From assembly GCF_014648395.1 (NCBI RefSeq), contig NZ_BMRA01000011.1, forward strand, positions 208,117 through 272,116: DNA of 64,000 nucleotides, written 5' to 3'. Within the stretch, counting starts at the first letter, position 1; the number at the start of each line of letters is the position of its first letter. The position numbers and the translations under genes are program-made. Below the pieces are notes generated by a model. The model was given only the letters and a program-made list of their open reading frames with translations. It ran no database searches and was not told the DNA's origin. Below, one piece after another: positions 7,817 to 17,000 of this stretch. The stretch is from Micromonospora fulviviridis. Lineage in GTDB: Bacteria > Actinomycetota > Actinomycetes > Mycobacteriales > Micromonosporaceae.

Positions 7817-8425
7817 ATGTCGGTCAATCAGCAGATCCCGGATTACGACCTCGACGAGATGCTCGTGGTCACCGCGCCCGAACAGCTGCGGGCGCTGGCC
7901 GACCCGCTTCGCGCCACCCTCCTGGAGCTGCTCCTGGAGCGGGCCGCCACGGTCAACGAGATGGCGCGGGCGGTCGACCGTCCGAAGAGCAGCGTGGCCT
8001 ACCACGTGAACCTGCTGGTCGACGCCGGCCTGCTCCGGGTGGTGCGGACCCGGCGGGTCCGGGCGATCGAGGAGCGGTTCTACGGCCGGGTCGCCCGCAC
8101 CTTCTACGTCGGCGTGCTCAACCGGCCCGAGGACAAGCAGGTCGTGGCGCGTATCAACGGCCTCGCCGAGGCGGCCGCCGAGGCCGGCCCGGCCCATGCC
8201 GCGGACGACCTGCGGTGCACGCTCGTCCACGCGCGCATCCCGATCGAGGAGGTGCGGGCGTTCTGGGCGGAGGTCCAGGCGCTCGCCCGCCGCTTCGCCC
8301 AGATCCCCCGGTCCGGGGACCAGGTGTACGGCTTCGTCGCCGGCCTCTACCCCACCGACGCGCCCACCCTCCCGGACACCGAGCAGGACCCGGCCGACCG
8401 GCCCGACCGGGAGGCCGGTCAGTAG
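7817..8425 (+). CDS. ArsR-type winged-helix regulator
   Basis: A 202-residue regulator. The N-terminal winged helix spans about residues 20-90: LRALADPLRATLLELLLERA, then TVNEMARAVDRPKSSVAYHVNLL (helix-turn-helix) and the wing VVRTRRVRAIEERFYG. The C-terminal half has no clear metal ligands and may sense an organic ligand or serve dimerisation. It is divergent from the dienelactone hydrolase gene, which is the likely target. Its stop overlaps the convergent phosphotransferase gene by seven bases. Confidence 0.85.
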   Translation: MSVNQQIPDYDLDEMLVVTAPEQLRALADPLRATLLELLLERAATVNEMARAVDRPKSSVAYHVNLLVDAGLLRVVRTRRVRAIEERFYGRVARTFYVGVLNRPEDKQVVARINGLAEAAAEAGPAHAADDLRCTLVHARIPIEEVRAFWAEVQALARRFAQIPRSGDQVYGFVAGLYPTDAPTLPDTEQDPADRPDREAGQ

Positions 8426-9315
8426 CGGACGGCCGCGTCGGCCAGCACCTCGCGCAGCGCGTGGGAGGTCTGCCGGACGATCCCCGGGTTGGTGTCCCAG
8501 TAGTAGGGCAGCGCGATGACCGCCTGGAGCAGCGCCCAGCCCCGGCCGCGCAGCCAGGAGGCGTCGTCCACCTCCAGCTCGGCGCGGAACCGGGCGCGGC
8601 TGCGGCCGGTGAAGACGTTCCACGCCGGCTGGAGGTCGCAGGCCGGGTCGCCGACGTTGAGCCCACCGAAGTCGATGACCGCGGAGAGTCGGCCGTCGAC
8701 CACCAGCAGGTTGCCGGGCAGCAGGTCGCCGTGCAGCCAGAGCCCGGGCCCGTCCCAGGCGGGCGCGTCCAGCGACTCCTGCCAGGCGCGCAGCACCGCG
8801 CCGCCGTCGACCCGGTCACCGAGCCGGCGTACCGCGTTGCGGACCCCGTCGTCCAGCTCGGCCAGGTCGGCGCCCCGGGCGCGCGGCGGCCGGGGGTACG
8901 CGCCGGCGGTGTCGATCCGCCGCAGCGCGGCCACGAAGGCGGCCAGGTCGACCGCCGCCCGGTCCAGGTCGTCGAGACCGGTGTTGGCGTTCTCGCCCGG
9001 CAGCCACTCACAGACCGACCAGTCGAAGGGGTAACCCTCGGCGGGGCGGCCCATGGCCACCGGCACGGGCAGGGCGAGCGGCAGGTGCGGGGCGAGCCGG
9101 GGCAGCCATTCGGCCTCCCGGGCCGCCTGCTGCGCGGCCCAGCCGATCCGGGGCAGCCGCACCGCCAGGTCGTCGCCGAGCCGGTAGATGTCGTGGTCCG
9201 TGCCGTACGAGGGAACGAGGCGGAGCGGCCGGTCGGCCCAGTGCGGGAACTGCCCGGCGAGTAGCCGGCGGACCAGGTGGACGTCGGTCTGGACCTCGTC
9301 GGCGTGCATCTTCAT
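8419..9315 (-). CDS. Aminoglycoside phosphotransferase family protein
   Basis: A 298-residue APH-fold kinase. The catalytic loop is LHGDLLPGNLLV, the metal-binding motif VIDFGGLNVGDPACDL, and the N-lobe shows the nucleotide region LAVRLPRIGWAAQQAARE with a preceding strand. The family covers antibiotic kinases and many sugar or metabolite kinases, and the substrate is not evident. The start is taken at ATG 9315; ATG 9309 and an upstream ATG at 9333 are alternatives. It follows the membrane protein gene 9367-9918 on the same strand after 51 bases, so the two may share a transcript. Confidence 0.8.
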   Translation of the reverse strand: MKMHADEVQTDVHLVRRLLAGQFPHWADRPLRLVPSYGTDHDIYRLGDDLAVRLPRIGWAAQQAAREAEWLPRLAPHLPLALPVPVAMGRPAEGYPFDWSVCEWLPGENANTGLDDLDRAAVDLAAFVAALRRIDTAGAYPRPPRARGADLAELDDGVRNAVRRLGDRVDGGAVLRAWQESLDAPAWDGPGLWLHGDLLPGNLLVVDGRLSAVIDFGGLNVGDPACDLQPAWNVFTGRSRARFRAELEVDDASWLRGRGWALLQAVIALPYYWDTNPGIVRQTSHALREVLADAAVRY

Positions 9316-9366
9316 CCGGCTCACGGCGACCATCCTGGATCGCCCCGGCGCGGGCCGCAAACGAGT

Positions 9367-9918
9367 TCAGTCCGCCCGGCGGCGCCAGGTCAGCGTCATG
9401 CCGAGGATCACCAGGCCGGCCGGCAGGGCCGCCACCAGCAGTCCCCGCCACCGGGCCAGCCGCAGGCGCAGGGCGAGCCGGCGGTCCGGTTCCCGGGTCA
9501 CCGCGTACTGCTGGCCGGGGGCGTCCGGGTCGAGGCGGCAGGTGAGGCGGTAGCTGCCGGCGGCCGGGACGGCGAAGGTCGACGCCCAGGTCCAGGCCGT
9601 GTCGTCGGTGGCCACCTCGGTCCACTCGACCACGTGCCCGGGCTCGCCCACCGGCACCGGCCGCCCGTCCGGGCCGGTCACCCGGCACCGGTCGCGGTCG
9701 GGGGCGCTGGTCGGCCGGGTGGCCCAGACGGCGTACCGCCCGGGGTCGAGGTCGACGGTGAGGTCGTCGTAGCGGGGGCCGGCGAGGCGGAGCGGGAGGG
9801 GCGTGGGCTCGGCGACCGGCGAGAGGGCCCGTTGGACGGCCGGCACGGCGGTCAGCAGGCCCAGGCAGCCGACCAGCACGAGGACGCCGGCCACCGCCAG
9901 CGCCAGCCGCCTGCCCAT
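9367..9918 (-). CDS. Two-helix membrane protein with exported domain, unknown function
   Basis: A 183-residue protein. A membrane helix lies at about residues 5-25 (LALAVAGVLVLVGCLGLLTA) and a second near the C-terminus (GLLVAALPAGLVILGMTLTW), ending with a basic RRRAD tail. The part between would be outside the cell and contains beta-rich sequence such as PGRYAVWATRP and AAGSYRLTCRLDPDAPGQQY, similar in style to exported beta-sandwich domains of actinobacterial membrane proteins. ATG 9918 is the start; the open frame continues upstream only as a shadow of sua5. Function not recognised. Confidence 0.7.
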   Translation of the reverse strand: MGRRLALAVAGVLVLVGCLGLLTAVPAVQRALSPVAEPTPLPLRLAGPRYDDLTVDLDPGRYAVWATRPTSAPDRDRCRVTGPDGRPVPVGEPGHVVEWTEVATDDTAWTWASTFAVPAAGSYRLTCRLDPDAPGQQYAVTREPDRRLALRLRLARWRGLLVAALPAGLVILGMTLTWRRRAD

Positions 9919-9969
9919 GGGGGCAGGGTAGTGCCGGGCCGGTGCCCCCGGCAGGCTAGCGTCGGGTGC

Positions 9970-10941
9970 GTGAGCACCGGATCCCCGCGCGTCCTGCCGG
10001 CCGAGAGCGGCATCGCCGAGGCCGCCGCCGTCCTGCGCGCCGGCGGGCTGGTCGCCTTCCCCACCGAGACGGTCTACGGCCTGGGCGCGAACGCCCTCGA
10101 CGCCGAGGCGGCGGCCCGGATCTTCGAGGCGAAGGCCCGTCCCAGCTTCGACCCGCTGATCAGCCACCTGGCCGACGCCGCCGACCTGCCCGGTCTGATC
10201 GGTGCGGTGCCGCCGGCCGTGGCCGCGCTGGTGGAGCGCTTCTGGCCCGGCCCGCTCACCCTGATCGTGGACCGGCCGGCGGTGATCCCGCCGATCGTCA
10301 CGTCCGGCCTGGACACCATGGCCGTGCGGGTGCCCGACGAGCCGTCGGCTCGGGCGTTGATCGCCGCCGCCGGGGTGCCCGTGGCCGCGCCCAGCGCCAA
10401 CCGGTTCGGGCAGCTCAGCCCCACCCGAGCCGAGCACGTGGTGGCCGGGCTGGGCGCCGCCGTGGACGTGGTGCTCGACGGCGGGCCGACCCGGTGCGGG
10501 ATCGAGTCGACCATCGTGGACGCGCGGGGCGAGCGGCCGGTGGTGCTGCGGCTGGGTGCGCTGCCGGTGGAGGCGCTGGTCGAGGCGGTCGGCCCGGTGG
10601 AGGTACGCCAGGGCAGCTCGGGTCAGCCGGTCGCGCCCGGGACGCTGGCCGCGCACTACGCCCCGCGTACCCCGTTGCGGTTGGGCGCGGCGGCCGAGGG
10701 GGACGGCGGCCGGCGGGGGTTCCTGGCCTTCCGGGAGCCGCCGGCCGGGGGTGACTGGGCGGCGGTGGAGGTGCTGTCGCCCGAGGGCGACCTGACGGCG
10801 GCGGCCGCGCGGCTCTTCGACGCCCTGCACCGGCTCGACGCGACCGGGGTGACCGAGATCGTGGCCGAGCCGGTTCCCGAGGTCGGCGTGGGCCGGGCGA
10901 TCAACGACCGGCTGCGGCGGGCCGCCGCCACCTGGCACTGA
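9970..10941 (+). CDS. sua5: L-threonylcarbamoyladenylate synthase (Sua5/YciO/YrdC)
   Basis: Makes threonylcarbamoyl-AMP from threonine, bicarbonate and ATP for the t6A modification at position 37 of ANN-decoding tRNAs. The 323-residue length is that of the long Sua5 form: an N-terminal YrdC domain (GGLVAFPTETVYGLGANA at about 25-42, PSANRFGQLSPT at about 140-151) and a C-terminal Sua5 domain from about residue 215 that begins after the linker PGTLAAHYAPRTPL, the conserved H-Y-A-P element. GTG 9970 gives a start at the expected distance from the YrdC domain. It is divergent from the membrane protein gene and converges with a GNAT gene four bases away. Confidence 0.92.
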   Translation: MSTGSPRVLPAESGIAEAAAVLRAGGLVAFPTETVYGLGANALDAEAAARIFEAKARPSFDPLISHLADAADLPGLIGAVPPAVAALVERFWPGPLTLIVDRPAVIPPIVTSGLDTMAVRVPDEPSARALIAAAGVPVAAPSANRFGQLSPTRAEHVVAGLGAAVDVVLDGGPTRCGIESTIVDARGERPVVLRLGALPVEALVEAVGPVEVRQGSSGQPVAPGTLAAHYAPRTPLRLGAAAEGDGGRRGFLAFREPPAGGDWAAVEVLSPEGDLTAAAARLFDALHRLDATGVTEIVAEPVPEVGVGRAINDRLRRAAATWH

Positions 10942-10945
10942 CCCG

Positions 10946-11404
10946 TCAGAGGGCCAGTTCGCCGACCACCTGGTCACCGCTGCGCTCGCCGGTGATCCGG
11001 AAGCCGAGGCGCTGGTAGAAGCGTTCCGGGCCGTGCGGGCCGGGCGCCCAGGTGACGAACAGCCGGTCGCTGCCCCGGCGGCGCAACTCGTCGGCGACCG
11101 CCGCCACAGCGAACCGCCCGTAGCCCCGGCCCTGCTGGTCCGCGGCGATGTTCAGCCGCCACAGGCCGGAGCGGACGTCGGTCGGGTCCTGACCCCACCG
11201 CACGTCGAGGAAGCCCATCAGGAAGCCCACCGGCCGGTCGTCGTCGACGATCAACCGGGGCCAGGCGACCGCCGGCTGGGCGTACGCCTCGGCGAGTGAC
11301 CGGGCGACCGGGGCGACCAGCCCCTCCTGGTCGGGACGGACGGCGATCGCGCAGGCGGCCAGGACGTTGTCCGGGGTGATCTGCTCCAGGCGGGGTGACG
11401 GCAC
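10946..11404 (-). CDS. GNAT family N-acetyltransferase
   Basis: A 152-residue acetyltransferase. The acetyl-CoA site is visible as LNIAADQQGRGYGRFAVAAV (about residues 83-102), with the Q-x-x-G-x-G/A motif, followed by LFVTWAPGPHGPERFYQRLGF, the usual beta5-alpha4 segment. The acceptor substrate cannot be told. The start is a GTG at 11404. It is co-directional with the kinase gene upstream (43-base gap), so it could be read from the same transcript. Confidence 0.85.
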   Translation of the reverse strand: MPSPRLEQITPDNVLAACAIAVRPDQEGLVAPVARSLAEAYAQPAVAWPRLIVDDDRPVGFLMGFLDVRWGQDPTDVRSGLWRLNIAADQQGRGYGRFAVAAVADELRRRGSDRLFVTWAPGPHGPERFYQRLGFRITGERSGDQVVGELAL

Positions 11405-11446
11405 GGGCCGACCCTAACCGCCGGACCGCACCGGCCTCGACCGGTT

Positions 11447-12943
11447 TCAGGTCAGCTCGGCGGCGACGCGGTCGACGTCGCCGCTGAGCGCGTCGTAGCC
11501 GTCGGCGGTGAGCTTGCCGCCCCGGAGCAGCTCGCTCAGCTTGTCGCGGAGCTTCTTGATCTGCTCCTGCGCCTGCTCGGTGTCCCCCTCGGCGGTCTCC
11601 TTGGCGATCGCGTCGGTCTTGGCGTGCAGGTCCTTGGCCGCGTCCGGGTTCAGCTGCCCCGCCTCCACCTGCTCCTGGATCGACAGCCGCAGGGCCACGA
11701 TCGGGTCCCGGGGCCGGGTGGGGCTCGGCGTCGCGGAGGTGAGCCGGGGGCTGGGCTTCGGTGTGGCGGCCGGGGACCGGGTCGCCGGTGCGAGTGTCGG
11801 CGGCGGCGTGCTCGGGGCCACCGTGACCGGCACGACGGGCGCGCTCGGCGCGGCCGCGGTGGTGGCGGACGGGACGGCCGCCCGGGTCGGCCCGGTGGGC
11901 GCCGTCCCGCCGTCCCGGTCGAGCAGCGTGACGCTGGCGAGGGCGAGCAGCGCGAGACCGACCAGGCCGGCCGCCACCAGCAGCCGGCCGCGTCGGGGCC
12001 GTCCCGGCTGGTCGCCCGGGTTCGTCGCCGGTGCGGCCGGCCCGGGTGCGGGCGGCGGCGCGGCCGGCAGCTCGGGCCCGGCCGGCGCGGCGTCGACCGC
12101 GACGACCGCGAGCGGCGTGCCGGCGCGGGGCAGCAGGGCCGCGAGGCGCTCCCGGACCACCGCGGCGTCGGTGGGCCGGTCGGCCGGGTCCTTCGCCAGC
12201 AGCTCGGACACCAGGGCGTCGAGTTCGACGGGTACGTCCGGCCGACGGTCCCGCAGCGGCGGGGGTGGCTCGTTGACGTGCTGGTGCAGCACGCTGAGCG
12301 GGTCACCCGCGAACGGCGGGGCGCCGGCGAGCATCGCGTAGAGGGTGCAACCCAGGCCGTACAGGTCGGTGCGGGGGTCCACCGGACCGCCGAGTGCCTG
12401 CTCCGGCGACATGTACGAGCTGGTCCCGAGCTTGGTCGCCGGGCCGGTGAGGGTGTTCTGCCCGGCCAGCCGCGGCAGCCGGGCGATGCCGAAGTCGCAG
12501 ATCTTCACGGTGCCGGCCGGGGTGACGATGAGATTGCCCGGCTTGATGTCCCGGTGCACCACCCCGGCGGCGTGCGCGGCCGCGATTCCGTCGCAGGTCT
12601 GCACGGCGATCGACAGCGCCTGGTCGACCGGCAGCGGGCCCGCGGCGACCAGGTCGCCGACCGTCCGACCCTCCACCAGCTCCATGACCAGGTAGGAGTG
12701 GTTCTCCTCGGTGCCGAAGTCGTAGACGCCGACGATGTGCGGGTGGCTCAGCCGGGCCGCCGTGCGGGCCTCGCGGTCGAACCGTTCCGCGGCCATCGGC
12801 TCCCGCACGCCGGCCGCCGTGAGCACCTTGATCGCGACCGGCCGGTCCAGCCGCAGGTCCCGGCCCCGCCACACCTCACCCATGCCGCCGCTGCCCAGCA
12901 GCTCCTCGGACTGGTACCGGCCACTCAGCAGACGTCGCGACAC
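11447..12943 (-). CDS. Membrane serine/threonine protein kinase without PASTA domains
   Basis: A 498-residue Hanks-type kinase. The kinase domain (about residues 9-270) has the glycine loop LGSGGMGEVW, the lysine in VAIKVL, the catalytic loop VVHRDIKPGNL (about 128-138) and CDFGIAR. A Pro/Ala-rich linker leads to a membrane helix at about 318-340 and an outer Thr/Pro-rich spacer. The C-terminal 85 residues are charged and helical (from DPIVALRLSIQEQ to the end) rather than PASTA-like, so the sensed signal is probably different from that of PknB. GTG 12943 has AAAGGTG in front and was preferred over the longer frame to 13027. Confidence 0.88.
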   Translation of the reverse strand: MSRRLLSGRYQSEELLGSGGMGEVWRGRDLRLDRPVAIKVLTAAGVREPMAAERFDREARTAARLSHPHIVGVYDFGTEENHSYLVMELVEGRTVGDLVAAGPLPVDQALSIAVQTCDGIAAAHAAGVVHRDIKPGNLIVTPAGTVKICDFGIARLPRLAGQNTLTGPATKLGTSSYMSPEQALGGPVDPRTDLYGLGCTLYAMLAGAPPFAGDPLSVLHQHVNEPPPPLRDRRPDVPVELDALVSELLAKDPADRPTDAAVVRERLAALLPRAGTPLAVVAVDAAPAGPELPAAPPPAPGPAAPATNPGDQPGRPRRGRLLVAAGLVGLALLALASVTLLDRDGGTAPTGPTRAAVPSATTAAAPSAPVVPVTVAPSTPPPTLAPATRSPAATPKPSPRLTSATPSPTRPRDPIVALRLSIQEQVEAGQLNPDAAKDLHAKTDAIAKETAEGDTEQAQEQIKKLRDKLSELLRGGKLTADGYDALSGDVDRVAAELT

Positions 12944-13064
12944 GACGTCACCTTTTCCAGCCGGGCCCGATCCCACACCGGCCGCGGGTGACGGGAGCGG
13001 GCGCTGCTCGTCGTGGACCATCCACACAAGGTAGTCAATCCATCGCGCAGCGCCCGTACCGACG

Positions 13065-13091
13065 GGCCGGCCGGCGCGCTGCCGGCCGGCC
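13065..13091 (-). terminator. Hairpin terminator after the ABM-like gene
   Basis: A perfect 11-bp GGCCGGCCGGC stem with loop GCGCT starts five bases beyond the stop codon of the minus-strand gene ending at 13097. It separates this gene from the kinase gene downstream. Confidence 0.65.
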
Positions 13092-13096
13092 TCGGA

Positions 13097-13387
13097 TCAC
13101 GTCTGCTGCTGCGTCACGTCCAGGTTGAGGTACCGCGGTTCGCCGCTGGCGAGTTGGCGGATGCGCTCGGCGTACTCGCCGGTCTGCGGGCGGCCGCTGT
13201 GCGCCATGGCCTGCTCGTAGCTGTCGAACTCGGCGACGATGACGAAATGGCCGGGCCGCTCCCGGTCCTCGGCGAAGGTCACCCGGGCGGGCCCGGGGGA
13301 CGGGTGCTCGCGCGTCCACTCCTCGCTGAGTCGGCGCACCTCGTCGGGGCGGTCCGTCTGGTACTCGACGACCTGCACGAATGGCAT
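13097..13387 (-). CDS. ABM/Dabb-like small ferredoxin-fold protein
   Basis: A 96-residue protein reading MPFVQVVEYQTDRPDEVRRL at the start, then VTFAEDRERPGHFVIVAEFD and SYEQAMAHSGRPQTGEYAER. This strand-helix-strand-strand pattern with a conserved F-D-S-Y-E-Q-A-M-A-H-S step is that of dimeric alpha-beta barrel proteins related to antibiotic biosynthesis monooxygenases. A catalytic role is not shown. The second of two close ATGs (13387) is preferred because GGAGGTG stands six bases before it. The gene faces away from a CBS-domain protein. Confidence 0.75.
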   Translation of the reverse strand: MPFVQVVEYQTDRPDEVRRLSEEWTREHPSPGPARVTFAEDRERPGHFVIVAEFDSYEQAMAHSGRPQTGEYAERIRQLASGEPRYLNLDVTQQQT

Positions 13388-13500
13388 GTCCATCACCTCC
13401 ACCGGCGGTGTTCCCACCGGTCCGCCGTCCATGTCGGCGGCATGGCCCCGGCCGCCGGGGGTAGGAGGTACGGGTAACAACCCCCCGAAAGTGAGGTGTC

Positions 13501-13926
13501 ATGCCAATGCCGACCGCACGCGAGATCATGACCAGCGACGTGAGCTGTGTCCGGGAGCAGGACGACCTCCGGACCGCCGCCCGGCGGATGGCCGAGCTCG
13601 GGGTGGGCTCTTTGCCCATCTGCGGCGCCGACAACCGCCTCAAGGGCATGGTGACCGACCGGGACATTGTGGTGAAGGTGCTGGCCCAGGGGAAGGACCC
13701 GGCCGACGTGACCGCCGGTGAACTGGCCCAGGGCGAGGCCGTGACCATCGGCGCGGACGACGACGCGGCCGAGATCCTGCGGACCATGGGCCAGCACAAG
13801 GTACGCCGACTGCCGGTGATCGACGGGCACGACCTCGTCGGCATCGTGGCCGTCGCCGACGTGGCCCGCTCGCTGCCGGAACGCCCGGTGGGCGACCTCA
13901 TCGAGGCGATCTCCGAGCGCTCCTGA
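13501..13926 (+). CDS. Two-CBS-domain protein
   Basis: A 141-residue protein that consists only of a pair of CBS motifs (a Bateman module): about residues 8-62 (TAREIMTSDVSCVREQDDLR to GMVTDRDIVVKVLAQ) and 72-128 (GELAQGEAVTIGADDDAAEI to GIVAVADVARSL). Such stand-alone modules bind adenine nucleotides and may signal energy state. A second, clearly related protein is encoded at 23487-23906. GAGGTGTC lies directly before the ATG. The partner protein is not known. Confidence 0.88.
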   Translation: MPMPTAREIMTSDVSCVREQDDLRTAARRMAELGVGSLPICGADNRLKGMVTDRDIVVKVLAQGKDPADVTAGELAQGEAVTIGADDDAAEILRTMGQHKVRRLPVIDGHDLVGIVAVADVARSLPERPVGDLIEAISERS

Positions 13927-13944
13927 CCGTAGCCGCCGACCGTT

Positions 13945-13979
13945 CGCCGCCCCTCCGGCCCGCGCCGGGGAGGGCGGCG
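13945..13979. terminator. Hairpin between convergent CBS and ATPase genes
   Basis: CGCCGCCCCTCCGG (13945-13958) pairs nearly perfectly with CCGGGGAGGGCGGCG (13965-13979), one base being bulged. Lying between two convergent genes, it can end transcription from both sides. Confidence 0.6.
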
Positions 13980-14010
13980 AGCCGCGTCAGGAGGTCAGCA
14001 CCCCAGTACC

Positions 14011-17000
14011 TCAGGCGTCATGCTCCTCGCCGTGCCCCTGGTCAGTTTCCCCATGCGGGTGGGGGTCGCGCTGTGGGAGGCGGTCGACCAGCCGGGTCAG
14101 CGCGCCGTTGGCGAAGGTGGCGCCGAGCGCCGAGCCGGCGGCGATGGTCCAGCCCACCGGGCCGAGCGGGGTGCAGCCGAAGAACTGGCTGACCCCGGGC
14201 GTCTGCACCACGGCGACCAGGACGCCGATCGAGGCGGCGGTGGAGGCCAGCACGGTGGGGCTGGTGCCGCCGGCCAGCACGGTCTGGCCGAGCTGGGTGC
14301 CGACCAGCGAAGCGAGCGCGACCGTGCCCGCCCGGCGCTCCCGGCCGGTCCACCGGGCGAGCGTCCAGCCGGCGGTCGCGCCCAGTGTGGTGGCGCCGGC
14401 CCGGAGCGCGATCTCCCGGGTCAGCGTCTCGCCGAGCGAGGTGTCCGGTCCCTCCCGCAGCAGGTGGTCGGCCCCGTCCGAGGCGGGCGGGCGGACCGCG
14501 ATGGCCAGCGCCGGTACCAGGTCGGTGAGCAGGTTGACCAGGAGCAGTTGCCGGCCGGTGAGCGCCGACCGGCCGGTGCTGGCGGCGGTCAGCACGCTGA
14601 ACGCGATCTCGCCCAGGTTGCCGCCGACCAGGATGCTCAGCGCGTGGCGGACCGACGACCACATGGCCCGCCCCTCCACGAGGGTCGCGATGATGGTCTC
14701 CAGCCGGTCGTCGGTGACCACCAGGTCGGCGGCGGCGCGGGCCGCCGGGGTCCCGCGCTGGCCGAGTGCGATGCCCACGTCGGCGAGCCGGATGGCCGGC
14801 GCGTCGTTGGCGCCGTCGCCGGTCATCGCCACCGTCCGCCCCCGGCGTTGCAGCGCCTGGATGATCCGCACCTTGTGCGCCGGGGTGCAGCGGGCCACCA
14901 CGTCGGTGGCCATGAGCCGTTCCGCGAGGGCCTCGTCGTCGAGCCGGTCCAGCTCGGTGGCGGTGACCACCTGCTGCTCCCCGTGATCGGGGCTGATGGT
15001 GGCGGCGATCGCCTCGGCGGTGGCCGGGTGGTCTCCGGTGATCATGATGGTGTGCACGCCGGCCTGCCGGATCCGCCGCACTGCCGGCGCGGCGCTCTCC
15101 CGCACCCCGTCGGCGAGGGCCAGGAAGCCGACGAAGACCAGCCCGTCGACCTGCTCGTCGGTCACCGACTCGGCGCCCACCGGGCACTCGGCCACGGCCA
15201 GGATGCGGTGCCCGGCCCCGGCCCGCTCGGCGAGCATCGCGTGCAGCGCGTCCCGGCCGGCCGGATCCAGCGGCGTGTCGCCCTGCGCGGTGCGCCGCGC
15301 CGCGCAGCGCGGCAGCACCGACTCGGGCGCGCCCTTGACGCTGAGCAGCAGCCCGTCGGCGGTCCGCCCGACCGTGGCGTGGTAGCCCCGGGACGGCTCG
15401 AACGGCAGCCCGCCCACCGCCGTCCAGTCCGGTGCGCCGGTCCACTCCACCACGCCGGCGGTGCCCGCGCCGCCGCGTACCGCCCGGTCGGTCTGGTGGG
15501 GCGGCTCGTCCGGGTCGGCCGCCGCGGGGGTGGCCCGCAGCGCCGCGGCCAGGGTGAGCCGGAGCGGCTCGTCCAGCCGGTCCGGCGGGGCGTACCGGTC
15601 GTCGCCGCCGCCCACCCCGGCCAACAGCAGCTTCCCCTCGGTGAGGGTGCCGGTCTTGTCGAAGCAGAGCACGTCGACCCGGCCCAGCGCCTCGATGGTC
15701 CGCGGGTTGCGGACCAGCGCGCCGTGCTCGGCCAGCCGCCGCGCCGCCGCCAGCTGCGCGGCACTGACCAGGAACGGCAGCCCCTCCGGCACCGAGGCCA
15801 CGGCCAGGTTCGCGGCGGTCGCCGCCGTCTCCGCCAGGGGTACGCCCCGGAGCAACCCCGCCCCGGCCACCGCGATCGCCGAGCCGGCGGCCAGCGGCAC
15901 GGCGGCGCTGGTCAGCTTCCCGAGCCGGTTCTCCACCCCGCTGGCCGGGGGCGCCTCCCGGGCCAGGGCGAGGCTCCGCCCCGCCTCGGTCTCCTGGCCG
16001 GTGGCCACCACCACGGCGGTGCCGTGGCCGGCGGCGACCGTGGTGGCCTCGTAGAGCATCGAGTGCCGCTCGGCTACCGCCGCGGCCACCACCGGCTCGG
16101 CGGTCTTGCCCACCGGCAGCGACTCACCCGTCAGCGACGACTCGTCGGCCTCCAGCCCGTCGCTGGTCAGCACCCGGCAGTCGGCCGGGATGGCGTCCCC
16201 GGGCCCCACCGCGACCACGTCGCCGGCCACCAGTTCCTCCGCGGCCACCACCTGCTCCGCGCCGTCGCGCAGCACCCGGGCGGTCACCGCCGAACGGGAC
16301 AGCAGCTCGGCCAGCGAGCGCTCGGTGTTGTGCTGGTGCACCGCGCCGATCAGCGCCGAGCCACCCACCACCCCGCCGACCAGCGCGGCGTCGACCAGCG
16401 AGCCGAACGTGGCGGAGAGCACCGCCCCGGCGGCGAGCACGGGGGTGAGCGGGTTCGACAGCTCGTCGACGAACGCCCGGAGCAGCCCGGGTGGTCCGTG
16501 CCCGTCCCCGGTCACGGCACGCCGGCGGCGGGCCGCCTCCTCGCCGGTCAACCCCTCGGCATGCGTGCCGAGCTGGTCGAGGACGATCTCCACCGGCATC
16601 AGGTGCCAGGCGGTGAGCGCGGGCGCTGGCGTACGGGTCCGGTCGGGCAGCCGCCGGGCCCGCCAGACGCCGTGCGCGAAGGCGAGGGCGGCGGCCCCGT
16701 TCACCGCGGCGAGCGTCCGGCCGGGCAGCCGCTCCCGCTCAGCCGTGAACGCGCCGAGCGCTCCCAGCCCCGTGCCGGCCATCGAGATCCGGATGTTCTG
16801 CCCGGTCATCCGCCGGGCCACCCCGGTCGCGTCGATGAGCAGGGCGGGAATCCGCAGGTCGTCGCCGACCAGCAGGTGCGCGCCCCAGGGCGGCAGGTCC
16901 TCCGGGGCGGAGACCCCCAGCCCGCAGTCGGCGGCGCCGAGCGCGGCCCGGTCACCGGAGACCACCATCACCACCGCGCCCTCGCGTTGCAGGTCACGGA

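Noticed and set aside
9277..9969. N-terminal extension of the sua5 frame
   Set aside because: This part is antisense to the two-helix membrane protein gene and has no relation to YrdC domains; GTG 9970 is the natural start.
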